Source: Cryptomeria japonica
Lineage: Eukaryota > Streptophyta > Pinopsida > Cupressales > Cupressaceae
Direction of reading: 5' to 3'
DNA: 60,000 nucleotides
NCBI RefSeq assembly: GCF_030272615.1
Contig: NC_081412.1
Span: 697,312,156 to 697,372,155 of the forward strand
The stretch's first letter is position 1; the number at the start of each line of letters is the position of its first letter. The notes under the pieces were generated by a model. It ran no database searches. It was not told the DNA's origin and was given only the letters and a program-made list of their open reading frames with translations. Below are positions 46,801 through 57,579 of the stretch, one piece after another. Position numbers and translations under genes: made by a program.

Positions 46801-49462
46801 TGTCAATTTGCTGCCCTTTACCAGCTAGACTGCTGCTGCACTCTTTGGAGCTGTTACACAAGAAATATTAACTTGTACAGAGCCTCAATGAGGTATTAAA
46901 ACATTTATAAAACCTCCTATTACAATGCCTTCATGATTCAAGGCTTGGATTATGCTCTTAAGGCATTCCATGAGCATTTAGTCAAATACAACTCATAAAA
47001 ACAGTGAACTCACTCTTTGCTTACAAAATGATAAAGTTTGATTGGATCAAGCTCAACCAATGAGGAAATTTGATCTTACACACCATTGGCCATATGTTCA
47101 GACCTCTACCCCATGTATTTGCTCACCCCAAATTAGACTTTGGGTGCAAATCTTGAGTTTTAAACACACTACTAGCCGAGTAATCAATACTTGCCTAGTA
47201 TTCACTCAAATCCTTCTTCCAACCACCATTTTGGATTAAAAAAAAACATATGTATAGTATATAAATGAGTGACAACTTGACTGAATCCATATTGTGGGAT
47301 CCCAAGCATGGATTAGTCAAGTGGAGTCATTTTGGAGCTTCAAACCCTTGACAGGGCAGCAAGCACCTAGTTTTAGAAATAATTTTGTAAAATCAAACTT
47401 TTTGAAGAAACCAATGCCACAATCAACTAAAAGGAATTGAAAAAGTACCATGAACACTTTCCCAAAGGTATAGTATGGATTAAGAAGGTACAATACGGAC
47501 CATTTCTCTAAAAGATACAAAAACCAGTCATAAAGCCATTATTTTCTAATTTTATTGAAGAACCTTTTGTTTTAACAATCACCAACCCTTTCCAAGGAAA
47601 AGTGAGGCCTTTTATAGTTTTTCCAGTTGGTTATCAAGCCTTATTATGGACATGAGGCTTTCATAACTTCAATTTGCAAGAAAAACCCAAAAATGACGAC
47701 TTTTGACAACTTTTCAAGCCAAATGACAACTTTTCTTGCTCCAAGATGCATTTTTCACAACCTAACCTTATCAACTTGTCTAAACCACTTAGAAATGCCT
47801 AAAAACACCTAAAAAACATGTTCCAATTCTTTGGAAAGCACTAGAAAACTATTTTTGGCAATTTTGCACATTTTTGCAAAAAATTGTCAACTCAAGGCCT
47901 AAAAGGCACAACTTGATCTCTAGAGCCCAAAATGAGATCAAAACCACTAAACCTGACCCAAAACAACCTAAAATAACATAATTAACCTAACACAAGACTT
48001 TACAAACATTAAAGCATTAAATATTCAAAAATGGGAGTTTTTCTCAACTAGTTGCTCCTGCACCAGGCACATTGCTTTAATGGTTGGAAGAATTAATGAG
48101 GTGACCAAGGAGACAGAAAATGGATGGGATATATTCCTAGTTGAGAAAGAAAAACAAGAAGAATACAGGAACGCCAAACCCATAAAAGTATATCAGAAAG
48201 ATAGAGACAAGGGTAAAGGTAAAGTTGGTGGACCACCTAGTATCAAGGTTAGAGACAACTTACCCCCACCTCCTCTAATTACTCCATTGGTAAAAACAAC
48301 AACTACAAAAGATCAACCGACAGCTGAGAGTATGGATGTAGAGGATGATAATCCTAATCCTAAAGTCTTATATACTATGGATGTTGATACTCAAAAGATC
48401 AACATAGTGGTAGACAAAGATACAATTGATAAGACTGATATGGCTAGTGAGCCTCCGGTAGTTGAGGAAACTGATAACACATAGGAGAAACTGGTAGAAG
48501 ACAAAGAGCAAAAGGCTCCAGAATAGGATCAATAGCAACAGGAACAACTACATAAGGAAACAATACCACCGACAACTAGTGAAGTAGAAAAACCATTGCT
48601 TAAAGAAATGCAGACACAAATAGACCTACTAGAGGTCAATACAAGCTTGGTTACTTCCACTGGTACTCAGATTGTTGATTCATCATCAGGATACAAATCA
48701 ACTAATGTGACTAAGGTACTATTAGATTCAATCAAGAAGATAATTGACTGCAGCTCACAAGCTTACAAGGCAATTGATGATACCATACCAATTTTGAAGG
48801 TAATTGCTCCTAACTGTAATATAGACAATAAAAATTCTTTAGGACAACTTGATACACTGTGTAAATATATCACATAAAATATTGAGAAAATAAAGGAAGA
48901 GTCATTGAAGGATAAAATAGAAGTTGAAAAATAGAAATTCTTTGATGAGCAAATAAAGAAGTGTAACAAATATTTTGACACACTTCTACCGGAATTATGT
49001 AATTTAGTGAAAGAGTACAAAAATCTGTACAAAGATACCTGTAAAACAAACTTTTTGACTGTAGATATAGACAAGAAGATGAGCAAGGTATAGGATGAGA
49101 TCAATAAACTTGCAGATAGTTTTGTCAACTCACCTGATACACTATCAATTTTTGAGGAAAAGATAACAAATTTTGAAGAAGAATTAATTAAATTGGAAAG
49201 AGAGAAAGAAAGAATAGTGAATAAGGCAAAGCATTTGAGATCAAAAATAAGTCCAAGATTGGACTATCTAGCATCACTACGGAAGGAAGTATCTTAGGCA
49301 CTAATACAAGGAAAGAAAACACCAGTAGAGCATTTGTAGCATCTCACCAGTATCGTGAAGAGAATAGAGACAACAATAAAGGATAGCAAGAAGTTTATGG
49401 ATAGTATAAACTTGATTTTGGGAGATCTTTTTCAAATTGTAACCACCCAGTTACAAGGTTGA
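43862..49462 (+). pseudogene. ORF2: large protein of unknown function, element E (interrupted)
   Basis: Homologue of ORF2 in element F, from ATG at 43862 to TGA at 49460-49462, split by a 2.4-kb insertion at 45709-48067. The N-terminal domain (FFWLDAVHKITKEVVK, GYKATHANRLNSV, FRFGNLLVCLMLHI), the Lys-rich middle (TPKKKKLTPKKKKR) and the coiled-coil C terminus are conserved. Stops occur near 44650 and 45031 and a frameshift near 45512; further stops lie after 48480. Without the insertion the length is close to the 1,072 codons of element F. Confidence 0.8.
45709..48067. mobile_element. Unclassified 2.4-kb insertion in ORF2 of element E
   Basis: ORF2 reading stops after ACACCGACAC and resumes at ATTGCTTTAATG, exactly where the F copy is continuous. 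The inserted sequence is non-coding and unlike anything else in the window. CAC is found at both edges (45706-45708 and 48068-48070), a possible 3-bp duplication. CTAGTTGCTC is a direct repeat near both ends (45743-45752 and 48048-48057). No terminal inverted repeats, poly(A) or LTR pair were found. Confidence 0.65.
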
Positions 49463-49504
49463 AACTACAAACTCTATTGACATCTTGACAACCTTTGTCA
49501 TTGA

Positions 49505-49635
49505 TGCCAAAGGGGGAGTAGTGGGATGAGAAAATTCAATATCACAGGAGTCATATGCTCAGGGGGAGCACACACATTTTTGGATCATTTTTGAAATTTC
49601 TCATGAGTGTTGCCATTAATGCCAAAGGGGGAGAT
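49505..49635 (+). other. Duplicated polypurine tracts of element E
   Basis: ATGCCAAAGGGGGAG occurs near 49505 and again as ATGCCAAAGGGGGAGAT directly before the 3' LTR at 49636. The same doubling is present in element F. Confidence 0.88.
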
Positions 49636-50433
49636 TGTTGGCATATGCACACTCCAATGAGACATTGTATGTGATTGAAGGTTTTGTCATTAATGGCAAC
49701 CTTGCAATCCTATGGCACCAGCAAAGGCATTATATCGGCATCAACATATCACACTCTACACTGGCACTCAGGACACTGGCACCGACACAGAAGAAATGAA
49801 GTATACCGGCACAGAGGCCAACAAGATTTTGTTATATTATATTTTGTTTATTATTATAAAACTTTGTAAGCCGACTTGGGAAATTGTAAAATGACTCTTA
49901 TATATAAAAGAGATCATTGTAGATATTTGATATAGGAGAAGTAAGTATTAAGGAAAAATATTAGGCAGGCCTATTATGCGAAATATAGGTTAAGAGGTTT
50001 ATGTAAGCAGTAGAGCAGCAACTGGTACTGGATCAGGCATTGAAGATGCTATTGTAAACCAGTACAAGATATTGGATTTGTATAATCCTCATTATAAGTC
50101 AGTGAGACTTCCCATTGAGCAGTGAGCTCTAGGCAGTTGGCCTTCCTGCATGTACAGGCTCTTATTGTAAGTAATATTCTCATATTGGCCGGTGAGTGAA
50201 TATTGTGGGTCACAAATCCCACCAAGGTTTTTCCCACACCAGGTTTCCTCATTAAAACCTTGTGTTATGGTGTCCTTTTCATGTGGATGTTCTTGATTCT
50301 GTTTATTGCATTATTTATTGCATACCAGTACACTGTTATATTTTGTTCTGCATGTTTTAAGTTAAGAAATTCTATATACTGGTTAGATACTGATTCACCC
50401 CCCCCCCCCTCCGTATCTGTGGGATTCCTAACA
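49636..50433 (+). repeat. 3' LTR of element E
   Basis: The 798-bp LTR is paired with 41535-42329. Near its end is a 12-base C run against 7 in the 5' copy. Confidence 0.96.
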
Positions 50434-50438
50434 TGGGA

Positions 50439-51640
50439 TTATTTGTAGCTTGAGGATTACCTAATAATGTGAGCATGGGCTGCTTTGATTTTGGATCATT
50501 TGATTCATTTCCTCCTTCATTTCCATTGTTTTGATTTCTGGTCCAGAATCTGGATTTGTCTAAGTTGTTGTAGTTTGATGAACTTGTTCCTTCTTTGAAT
50601 AATTTTAATGTTCCTTTCTTGACACATGCCTCTTCTACTTGGATGCCATTCTCAATCAACTTGGCAAAAGATGGTATGCATTGGAGTTTGTGTCTGTAAC
50701 TCATCTCACTATTCAAGTTGTCGATGAAAATTTCCATCTTTTCCTTTTTGGGCACATCACGAGGATATCTTGAAACCATACATCGCCAACATTGAAGGAA
50801 TACCATGAATGTTTCATTGTTTTTCTTCTTGGTATTACAAACATCTAGCATAGTGATAGCATGTTGAATGTTATAGGAATATTGAGTTATGAATTTGTTG
50901 ACTAGTTCATCGAATGATCTGACGGGAGGTGTGATTTTGGATAACCATTCCATTGTTTGCCCTTCCAAGCTTCTTGGGAATAACCTCATCAAATAGGTGT
51001 TATCATGGGCGAATTCAAGACTCATTGTACAAAATTCTCGAACATGATCATAGGAATCACTTTTCCCATCATATTTGTCAAATTTGGGAATGTTTGAGTT
51101 TGGAGGAAAAGCTACCATGTTTAACCGTCTGTGAAAAGGATAAGGACAAATTTTAGTTAAGGAGTACCGTACTGTTGTACCTTGTTGCATGTCTTGCATT
51201 TGTCTTTGTAAATTTTGCATTTGTTGATTGAGAGCAATCAAAGGTGCAGTGTGTTGCTGACGGAAGAGTTCTTCCCTTGCATTAGTTCTAGGCTGAAATG
51301 GTGTGTGGAATGGTATGTTTTTCTCCGGGATGTTTTGCTCAGGGATATTTTGCTCAGGGTCACGTGTTTCTTCCTCTCTTTGTCATTCTTGATATTCATA
51401 ATGTCGAGATCTTTTTCTAAAAATGTCTGTGTCCAAATCCTCAGGAAGTTTAACTCCTTTGCTTGTAAGCATGAGCAGATATTTTTCTTTGTCATTTTCC
51501 ATGAGCCTTTCCACAAGCCTTTGAAATGAAGCACTTTCTTGACACCCTTGAAGGAGTTCCTCAGTAATTTCAGTGTCCTCTAGATTTGGACCCTTGAAAG
51601 GATTTGATAATCTCCGATTCATGTTGGATTTCAGTTGCAT
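50439..51640 (-). pseudogene. Gag, 5' part with capsid domain, element B
   Basis: From a start near 51640 (or the ATG a few codons downstream, NRRLSNP) the frame runs, with one TGA near 51386, through a capsid-type Gag domain: NIPKFDKYDGKSDSYDHVRE, EGQTMEWLSKI, FDELVNKFITQYS and YRHKLQCIPSFAKLIE. It is cut at the TGGGA duplication by element E. The remaining knuckle region is at 40691-41529. Confidence 0.9.
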
Positions 51641-51682
51641 TTCACTTTGTTTGTTTCATTGAGAGCAAGTAACAACAGGCAT

Positions 51683-52075
51683 CTAGTAGAAGCTTTCTGT
51701 GACAAAAGGAATGAACTCTTCTTCAATGTTTTTCTCAAGGGTTGGTGGTTCAAATCGGGGTATGTTATAAGTGATGCACTCTTTGGGAAAGAAGGCCAGA
51801 TTGATCTTCCCTCCTTGATTTATGCGTTGATTGAATGCTGATTTTTGACAGAATGCCCTACTCCTCAAGGGTTCCTTGTCAAATTTGTTTATTTTGTTTT
51901 GAAGATACAAGCGTATATGACGAAGGTTTATGTGATTAGATTTGAAGAGTTGGCGATTGATGTATAAAAAATTATTTCTTTTGGCAAGTTTTGAAGAACT
52001 CGGTTGTTGTTTCTTCAACTTAGTGTTATGATAAATATTCTTTCTTCTCAGAATATGAGGATTAGTCATGTACAA
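51683..52075 (-). CDS. Small basic ORF upstream of gag, element B
   Basis: A 130-codon frame on the minus strand, in the same frame as gag and separated from it by only 14 codons holding a second stop. It is rich in Lys, Arg and Asn, then acidic (PPTLEKNIEEEFIPF). It could be a decayed N-terminal extension of gag. Ogre-type Tat elements are known to carry an extra ORF1 ahead of gag, which is an alternative. No domain was recognised. Confidence 0.4.
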   Translation of the reverse strand: MYMTNPHILRRKNIYHNTKLKKQQPSSSKLAKRNNFLYINRQLFKSNHINLRHIRLYLQNKINKFDKEPLRSRAFCQKSAFNQRINQGGKINLAFFPKECITYNIPRFEPPTLEKNIEEEFIPFVTESFY

Positions 52076-54714
52076 GCGATCAATGGTTTCCTTTGATTTG
52101 TTTTTGGATTTAGTTTAGCTTGTTTTGGAAGCTCAAGTTTTACTTTATCAAGATGAAGGTTTAGATGCCCCCTCATGACAAAGTGTGTCAAATGATATGG
52201 AATACAAGCTTTCCCAATATGGAAACTCGATTTGACAACTTGGAGTTTTTAAAACAAGTGTGTTTTTGGATAAAAATTCGTTTGATGGAAGGACCTGTTT
52301 GATACTTGTGATGATGTTTCCTGATTTTGATAGGAGAGATATGTCTACCTTGCGACTAGTTTAAGATTTTGGACAACTTTGTTTGATGGAAATTTTTCTC
52401 TAGAAATAACTTTTGATACTCTGTTTTTGGTTTTCTGCTCGATGAAGTTTAGGCTGATGAAGGAAAGCTTTCAAAATTGCCCTCTGTTTTGCCCCATGTT
52501 TTCCTGGTTTTGGCTATGCGCTAAAATAGAGACTCAATGCACTATAAAAAGTCCTCAACGTGATAGAGAAAAGACCCTATGTGCTACGCCACCCCCTGAT
52601 ACGCGCTAACTAGTTTATCTTGATTTTGCTTTGGTTCAAAAGGTTATGCGCCAATATGGGCCGCCTATGCGCTAACTATTAAACCTTACGCGCTAAGATT
52701 TGGTTTCCATGCACTAAGTTGATGCTTCAATGTGCTAAACTATTTTCAAAACGCGCTACTTGAAATTACTAGTTTTGGTTTCTGGTGAAGCGCTAATGTT
52801 TATACTTGATGAGCTAAGGTGAAGGTTAATGTGCTAAAAGATGGTTTCCACACACCAAGAAGTTGCTCTTATGTGCTAAATTGTCTTGATATTTTGACTT
52901 GGTTGCTTTTCTGTGATTTTTGGAATTTTGCTTTGAGTTTTTAGTATTGATATATGATTTTCTGAAGAAACAAATGAAAGCACGACACCAAAGATACAAC
53001 CATTTTGCTTAATCTAAACAATAAGTGTATGTTCTACAAGGATGTGTTCAAATCCCCAATGTTTTGACAGGTTTAGATACAACATGCACATCAGTCAGAC
53101 TCTTTATTCAAAGATCATAAGCAATATCATAGCCCACTAGTCTCGATACTCCGCCAGCTCAAACAACCGTGTCACCCCCTAGGGGGCGCCCATTTTTTTG
53201 CCTTTTGCCAGAAATTAACTCAAAGTGAATTGCTTCACAATTGAGTAGTTATCTTGGGAGATATATGGTGAGCGATCTTGGGGGCGGATTCTTCCCCACC
53301 CTTGCACTATGATATTGCAAATGTCTGGATATTGACTTGGCTCAAAGTTTTTATGCTAAGGTTTGTAATCAGGCTTGCCATTCGACCGTCAGTGATAAAA
53401 TCCCTCAGGAGGCTTCCCAACCTTTAGAACAAAGGCTTTACGTATCTCAAGGATATTGGGGGAAGGCTAATCGCTGTGCGCAACCGTTGAAAAGGACTTT
53501 TGTCACTTTTCACTTTTGATTATAGTGGGTTGGAACACTTGGCTTCAAAGTTGTTTCCCACTTAGGTCATTCCCTTCACACTGGCCAAAAAATGGCTTTA
53601 AGAGTTTTTCAACCCCTCGGGAAGGCAAGCCTGCTAAAGGATTTATTGCTTGAAGTAAAGAAAGCTTTTAAGAGTGGTTTGGCCTTTTGATCACCCAATT
53701 AAGGGGAGATCATATACCTTCCGCTTTCGAGGCAAAGCACACAAGTTCTTTATAGCCTTTCAAAGCAATGATTTGCTAACTCTATATGGAGATGTTGCTC
53801 CATGAAAAAATGGTGTTCCTTTTAACCTTTCATAGCAGTGATTTTTGATCTATTTAAAAAGGAACATGGTCAACAAAATAAACGCGATACTTTATCAACA
53901 AAAGAAATTGATTTGAAAGGGGAAGATCTTCCCTCTTTAGTTGCAAATGACATTTGGACTTTGTGCGATTCTTTACCTTGCAAGAATTTAAAATGGATCC
54001 TTTTATGCACCAAAGGACAATGAAGTTCTTTTTAAGCCATTTGTTTGCAAAACTTGAAAAATTGTTTTGTTCTTTTTAAGACCCAATTTGAAAAATTTTC
54101 TCCTAGAAGAGCAAGGAAAATTCATTTTGTTTTGTGGTTCTTTTTAAAGCCCAAACCATGTGAGTTCAATTTTATCCAAGAAAAAATCAAAAAGCTTTAT
54201 ATTTTGACTAACTTAACTAAGTAAAAATTTAAACTATTTGATCCTAGAAATAAAATTAAGCTCCCATCTGCAAGAAACTTGTTAAAAACCTGTAAGACAC
54301 CAAGTAAAATTGTTAGAAAATCTGTGGGTTTGGTGGACTTCAACAAGTCTAATTTCACATTCGGTTACAGTTTTTTAAAATTTGCCTCTGTCTGTGATGC
54401 ACTACAGAACAGACTATACATGCTACGAGATAGTCAAGATGCGCCATCGGACATACTCGATGCGCTGAAATGTTTTCTAAATGCACTACTCTGTTATTCT
54501 CCCACACCAAGACCTACAGGAAAATTTTAGTGAGGATGATGTGCTAAGGTATGGTCTGCACGCGCTGGGCAATGAGTCCCACATGCCAAAGAGTGAGCTA
54601 GATGCACTGAAAGATCAACCAGATGTGCTAAGGGATGTTCCCTATGTGCTGATTCCTGTTTCCCATGTACTTGCAAAAGTGTTTATTTTTTAAAACTGAT
54701 TTGATTAATGGGGT
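52076..54714 (-). other. Long untranslated leader of element B
   Basis: About 2.6 kb between the 5' LTR and the first ORF. No domain-bearing ORF was seen. Two blocks of degenerate GCGCTAA repeats are present (52510-52880 and 54390-54670). Long leaders are normal for Tat elements. Short plus-strand open frames are chance. Confidence 0.6.
52510..52880. repeat. Degenerate TATGCGCTAA repeats in the leader
   Basis: About a dozen copies of TATGCGCTAA and variants (ACGCGCTAA, ATGTGCTAA, ATGCACTAA) at irregular spacing. The motif is the reverse complement of the TAGCGCATA repeat at 23885-24300. A weaker block of GATGCGCTGAA / GATGTGCTAAG lies at 54390-54670. Confidence 0.7.
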
Positions 54715-54736
54715 AGAGCCCAACGGTGGGCACTAG
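54715..54736 (-). other. Probable primer binding site of element B
   Basis: On the minus strand, TTTCTAGTGCCCACCGTTGG follows the LTR end, then GCTCTACC. This resembles the GCGCCCACCGTGGGGC-type site known from many Tat elements, with several changes. Confidence 0.5.
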
Positions 54737-54739
54737 AAA

Positions 54740-56224
54740 TGTGTGCGAGAAAAGCATGGTGATGGAACTCAAAATGCAAAAATGTGGTTCCAAAGAGGCT
54801 TGTTCACATACCCACGGGACTTATTGGTGTAAGTTATGGAGTCATGAAGAATCACTCAACTTCCCAAGGTTGGTTCCATGGTTCTCTATCTCACAAGGTC
54901 CCTCAAGCCAATGCCTTTGCTCTCAAATCACTGAGCAAAGTGGCTTAGGGATGACGAATGCAAGAATGAGGGATGCTTATGATTGATTTAAATTATGAAA
55001 TGCATCCTATCCATACATGATCCTACAAATGCAATAAACTAGATTATAAGATGACAAGATTAGTAGCAATACTATCCTAACATGATATACTAGTTAATGA
55101 TTTAAGCTAATGATAAAGGAAATAGTCTAAAATGCTTATTAGATTAATTCCTATTACAAAGAGAAGCTAGATGCATTGATAATTTGAGCATAAATGAGAT
55201 ACTAAAAGCTTGCATGGATTTTTAAAATGGAGGAATGAGAGCTCTATTTATAGTGAAAATAGGGCAATGGATGGTCAAGATTGAAGGAGTTAATCAAGGG
55301 TCAGGATTGAAAGTTATCAATCCATGTTTACAATTTTCACCAATGAAATAGTGACAATTGTCAACATAAGACTGGTTGAGAGGAGATGAAAGAAGCATTA
55401 AATGCTTGAGAAGACCTTATGGTTACCTTAGGAGGTAAGGGTTAAGGTTAGGTTAGGGTTATCCAATGGATAAAGCTTTTATCCAAGGGGTAAAATCTTG
55501 TGCAAAGGTTAAAGGGACAACCATGGTCAAAGAAATGAATGCTTGATGAGACCCCTGGGTTAGATGGAGGTTAAGTTAGTCAAAAAGTCTCTAACCATGC
55601 CACTAAGGGTTAGTTAACCATTAATGGTTTGAAGACTTTGGGGACAAATTTGTAAGAGTCCTTCCAAATTTGGGGGTATTCAACAAGTTAGCTTGTTGAA
55701 TGGATAAAGGCTTTAATGCCTTTTGAAGACTTTACTCCAAATTTGAGAAGTGACCTCCTCAAATTTAGGGAAAGGGGATAATGAATGGGTTTAGGTTAAT
55801 TGATTAGGATTAGATGGATTCTAGAAGAAATTATGAATAGGGCTAGGATGCAAGTGGGAGATGTAGGAAAATGCAAGTGGATGAGGAAAATAGAATTTAA
55901 TTAAAATAAAATTAATTTATTTCAATTGTGGTTGCAAATTTGGGAAATTGAATAAATTAGATTTATTCAATTTGGGATAAACTATTAATTAAATGTAAAT
56001 TTAATTAAAAGTAAGAAGAAGCGATTTAATTAAATAAAATGATTTATATATTTAAATGATACAAAGGGCTTTAGTGAATTTAACTAAATAAATTGAATAA
56101 TTTATTTATTTAAATAGAAGAATGGGAGTGATTTAGTTAAATTGAATTTAACTAAATGGAGGAATGGGATTAAAATGAACATTAAATATTCATTTAGGAA
56201 TACGGTCATTTTTATACGTCTACA
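54740..56224 (-). repeat. 5' LTR of element B
   Basis: The 1,485-bp LTR is paired with 21774-23238; the 20-bp length difference is one segment near 55470. A TATA box (TATAAATA on the minus strand, about 55245-55252) is present. The right edge is followed by the ATGAG duplication. Confidence 0.95.
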
Positions 56225-56458
56225 ATGAGGTTCTCCATGGATCTCTAAATGTCTAGTCCAAAGTGTGTGGGGATAATCAATGTCTAATACAACACACATA
56301 GTATCATTATCAACACTAGAATAAATCACTCCTAAACCATTATTAATGATGTTGCCCCATGTTGATCTACTCATTGGTGTGTCTAGTTTAGGTATAAGTC
56401 TATAAAGATAAGGAGAAATATCAAGCCACCTAAGATGTGTTAGGATGGTATTTTTCAA
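56225..56458 (-). pseudogene. Right fragment of an unidentified ORF split by element B
   Basis: An open minus-strand frame reads LTHLRWLDISPYLYRLIP, PMSRSTWGNIINNGLGVIY and DYPHTLWTRHLEIHGEPH, then passes in frame through the ATGAG duplication into 21773-21611. A TGA lies just upstream of the first residues. Composition is coding-like, but no family was recognised. It may be a host gene fragment or an older element's gene. Confidence 0.45.
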
Positions 56459-57579
56459 GGCTCATAATTATCATTTTTCAATATTACTCAAATGGTAAAG
56501 TCAGAGACCAATAACATCTATATATGTAGACCAGATCTAATGAAGTCAGGTAGGATTAGTTCTTTTTAATTTACTTTTAGACATAATTTTTTTTTTAATG
56601 AAGTGGCCAAAGTTTAGTCAAAACACAAATATCAGAACCTATCATGGCATATGTTCTATTTTTTATGGTTACAAATTGCATTACATATTATTCCCCCTTA
56701 ATTAATGACCCTTTTATTGTCAACCACCTAAAATTGAGGGAATAATTCCTCCAAAATGTAAAAGGGTTGTACATTTTATTGAGGATAAATCATTTGACCC
56801 ATTTGCAACATCTTCAAATTAGGATTTATATAGTTTTTACAAAGAAATTTTATTATAATTAAGGGTCCACAAAGCCACTAAAGTTGGTTCAATCTTAATA
56901 GTCAAAATCAAGAAATAGGACAATAGTTTCAAAGTCCAAAATTAAACCTACCTAAAATAAATATACACAAGTTTGATGGTACATATGTAACTTGATGGAT
57001 AAGTCTCATGGAATAATATTTTGGAGTTTATAATATATATAATGATTTAATGGCTGACATAGCCTCACTATACTGGAATATTACCCTTATCAATGGTACT
57101 AGTGGATGATGAGTGAAAAATAAGGGAAAGTAATTAGTCAGAGGGAATTCACTAATGACCTAGTATCCCACTATGAGAAATCATGGAAGTGGACCTATTT
57201 TACCCAAGTTATAAATTTAAAATAAATGGGGAAGGTAGTATAATATAATGCTAAACATATTTGATTAACGATTTGAACTCAAAATGTCACATCTTATTAA
57301 AGGCTACAACTCTACATCAATAGACTTAATGAACAAATTAAACATGATATCCATTTGTTGGAAACTTGTGAAGTTAGAAAATATATATGCAATATACATA
57401 AAATATTGAGCAACAAAAATTCACTAGAAAAAGATCCACATAGGGCCAAACCATAAGATGAAAACATAAATATGTCATCAATCCTATTAAAAAAATGGGG
57501 CTAACATTTTTTATCCCAAGAGAAATAAACAACCTCTCTTATCAGTAAGAGGCAAAGAAAGGATAAAAAAGTCTATGTT
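56459..57579. other. No gene seen
   Basis: AT-rich sequence between the split ORF and element G. The 3' part may be decayed gag of element G, but no motif can be shown. Confidence 0.4.

Larger units (their letters stand above)
41535..50433 (+). mobile_element. Element E: non-autonomous Sirevirus-like copia element
   Basis: TGGGA at 41530-41534 and 50434-50438 is the target duplication; the LTRs are 41535-42329 and 49636-50433. Contents are PBS, gag, internal TATA-like box, ORF2 (split by an insertion) and repeated polypurine tracts, with no pol. It is inserted in gag of element B, in opposite orientation to element F. Total length is 8,899 bp, of which about 2.4 kb is a later insertion. Confidence 0.94.
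21774..56224 (-). mobile_element. Element B: 34.5-kb Tat-lineage Ty3/gypsy retrotransposon with nested insertions
   Basis: Both ends are fixed: ATGAG at 21769-21773 and 56225-56229 is the target duplication, and two LTRs about 97% alike by eye bound the element. Minus-strand coding order is gag, protease, RT, RNase H, archaeal-type RNase H, integrase. The second RNase H is diagnostic of the Tat lineage. Removing copia insertions E and F leaves about 18.7 kb, a size known for Ogre-like Tat elements. A decayed PMD gene lies antisense in the 3' region. Frameshifts and stops in all genes show the element is dead. Confidence 0.95.

Noticed and set aside
45709-48067. CACTA-type DNA transposon (sequence near the left edge reads CACTGATAGGG)
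   Set aside because: The right edge does not carry the inverted CAGTG end, and no terminal inverted repeats were found.
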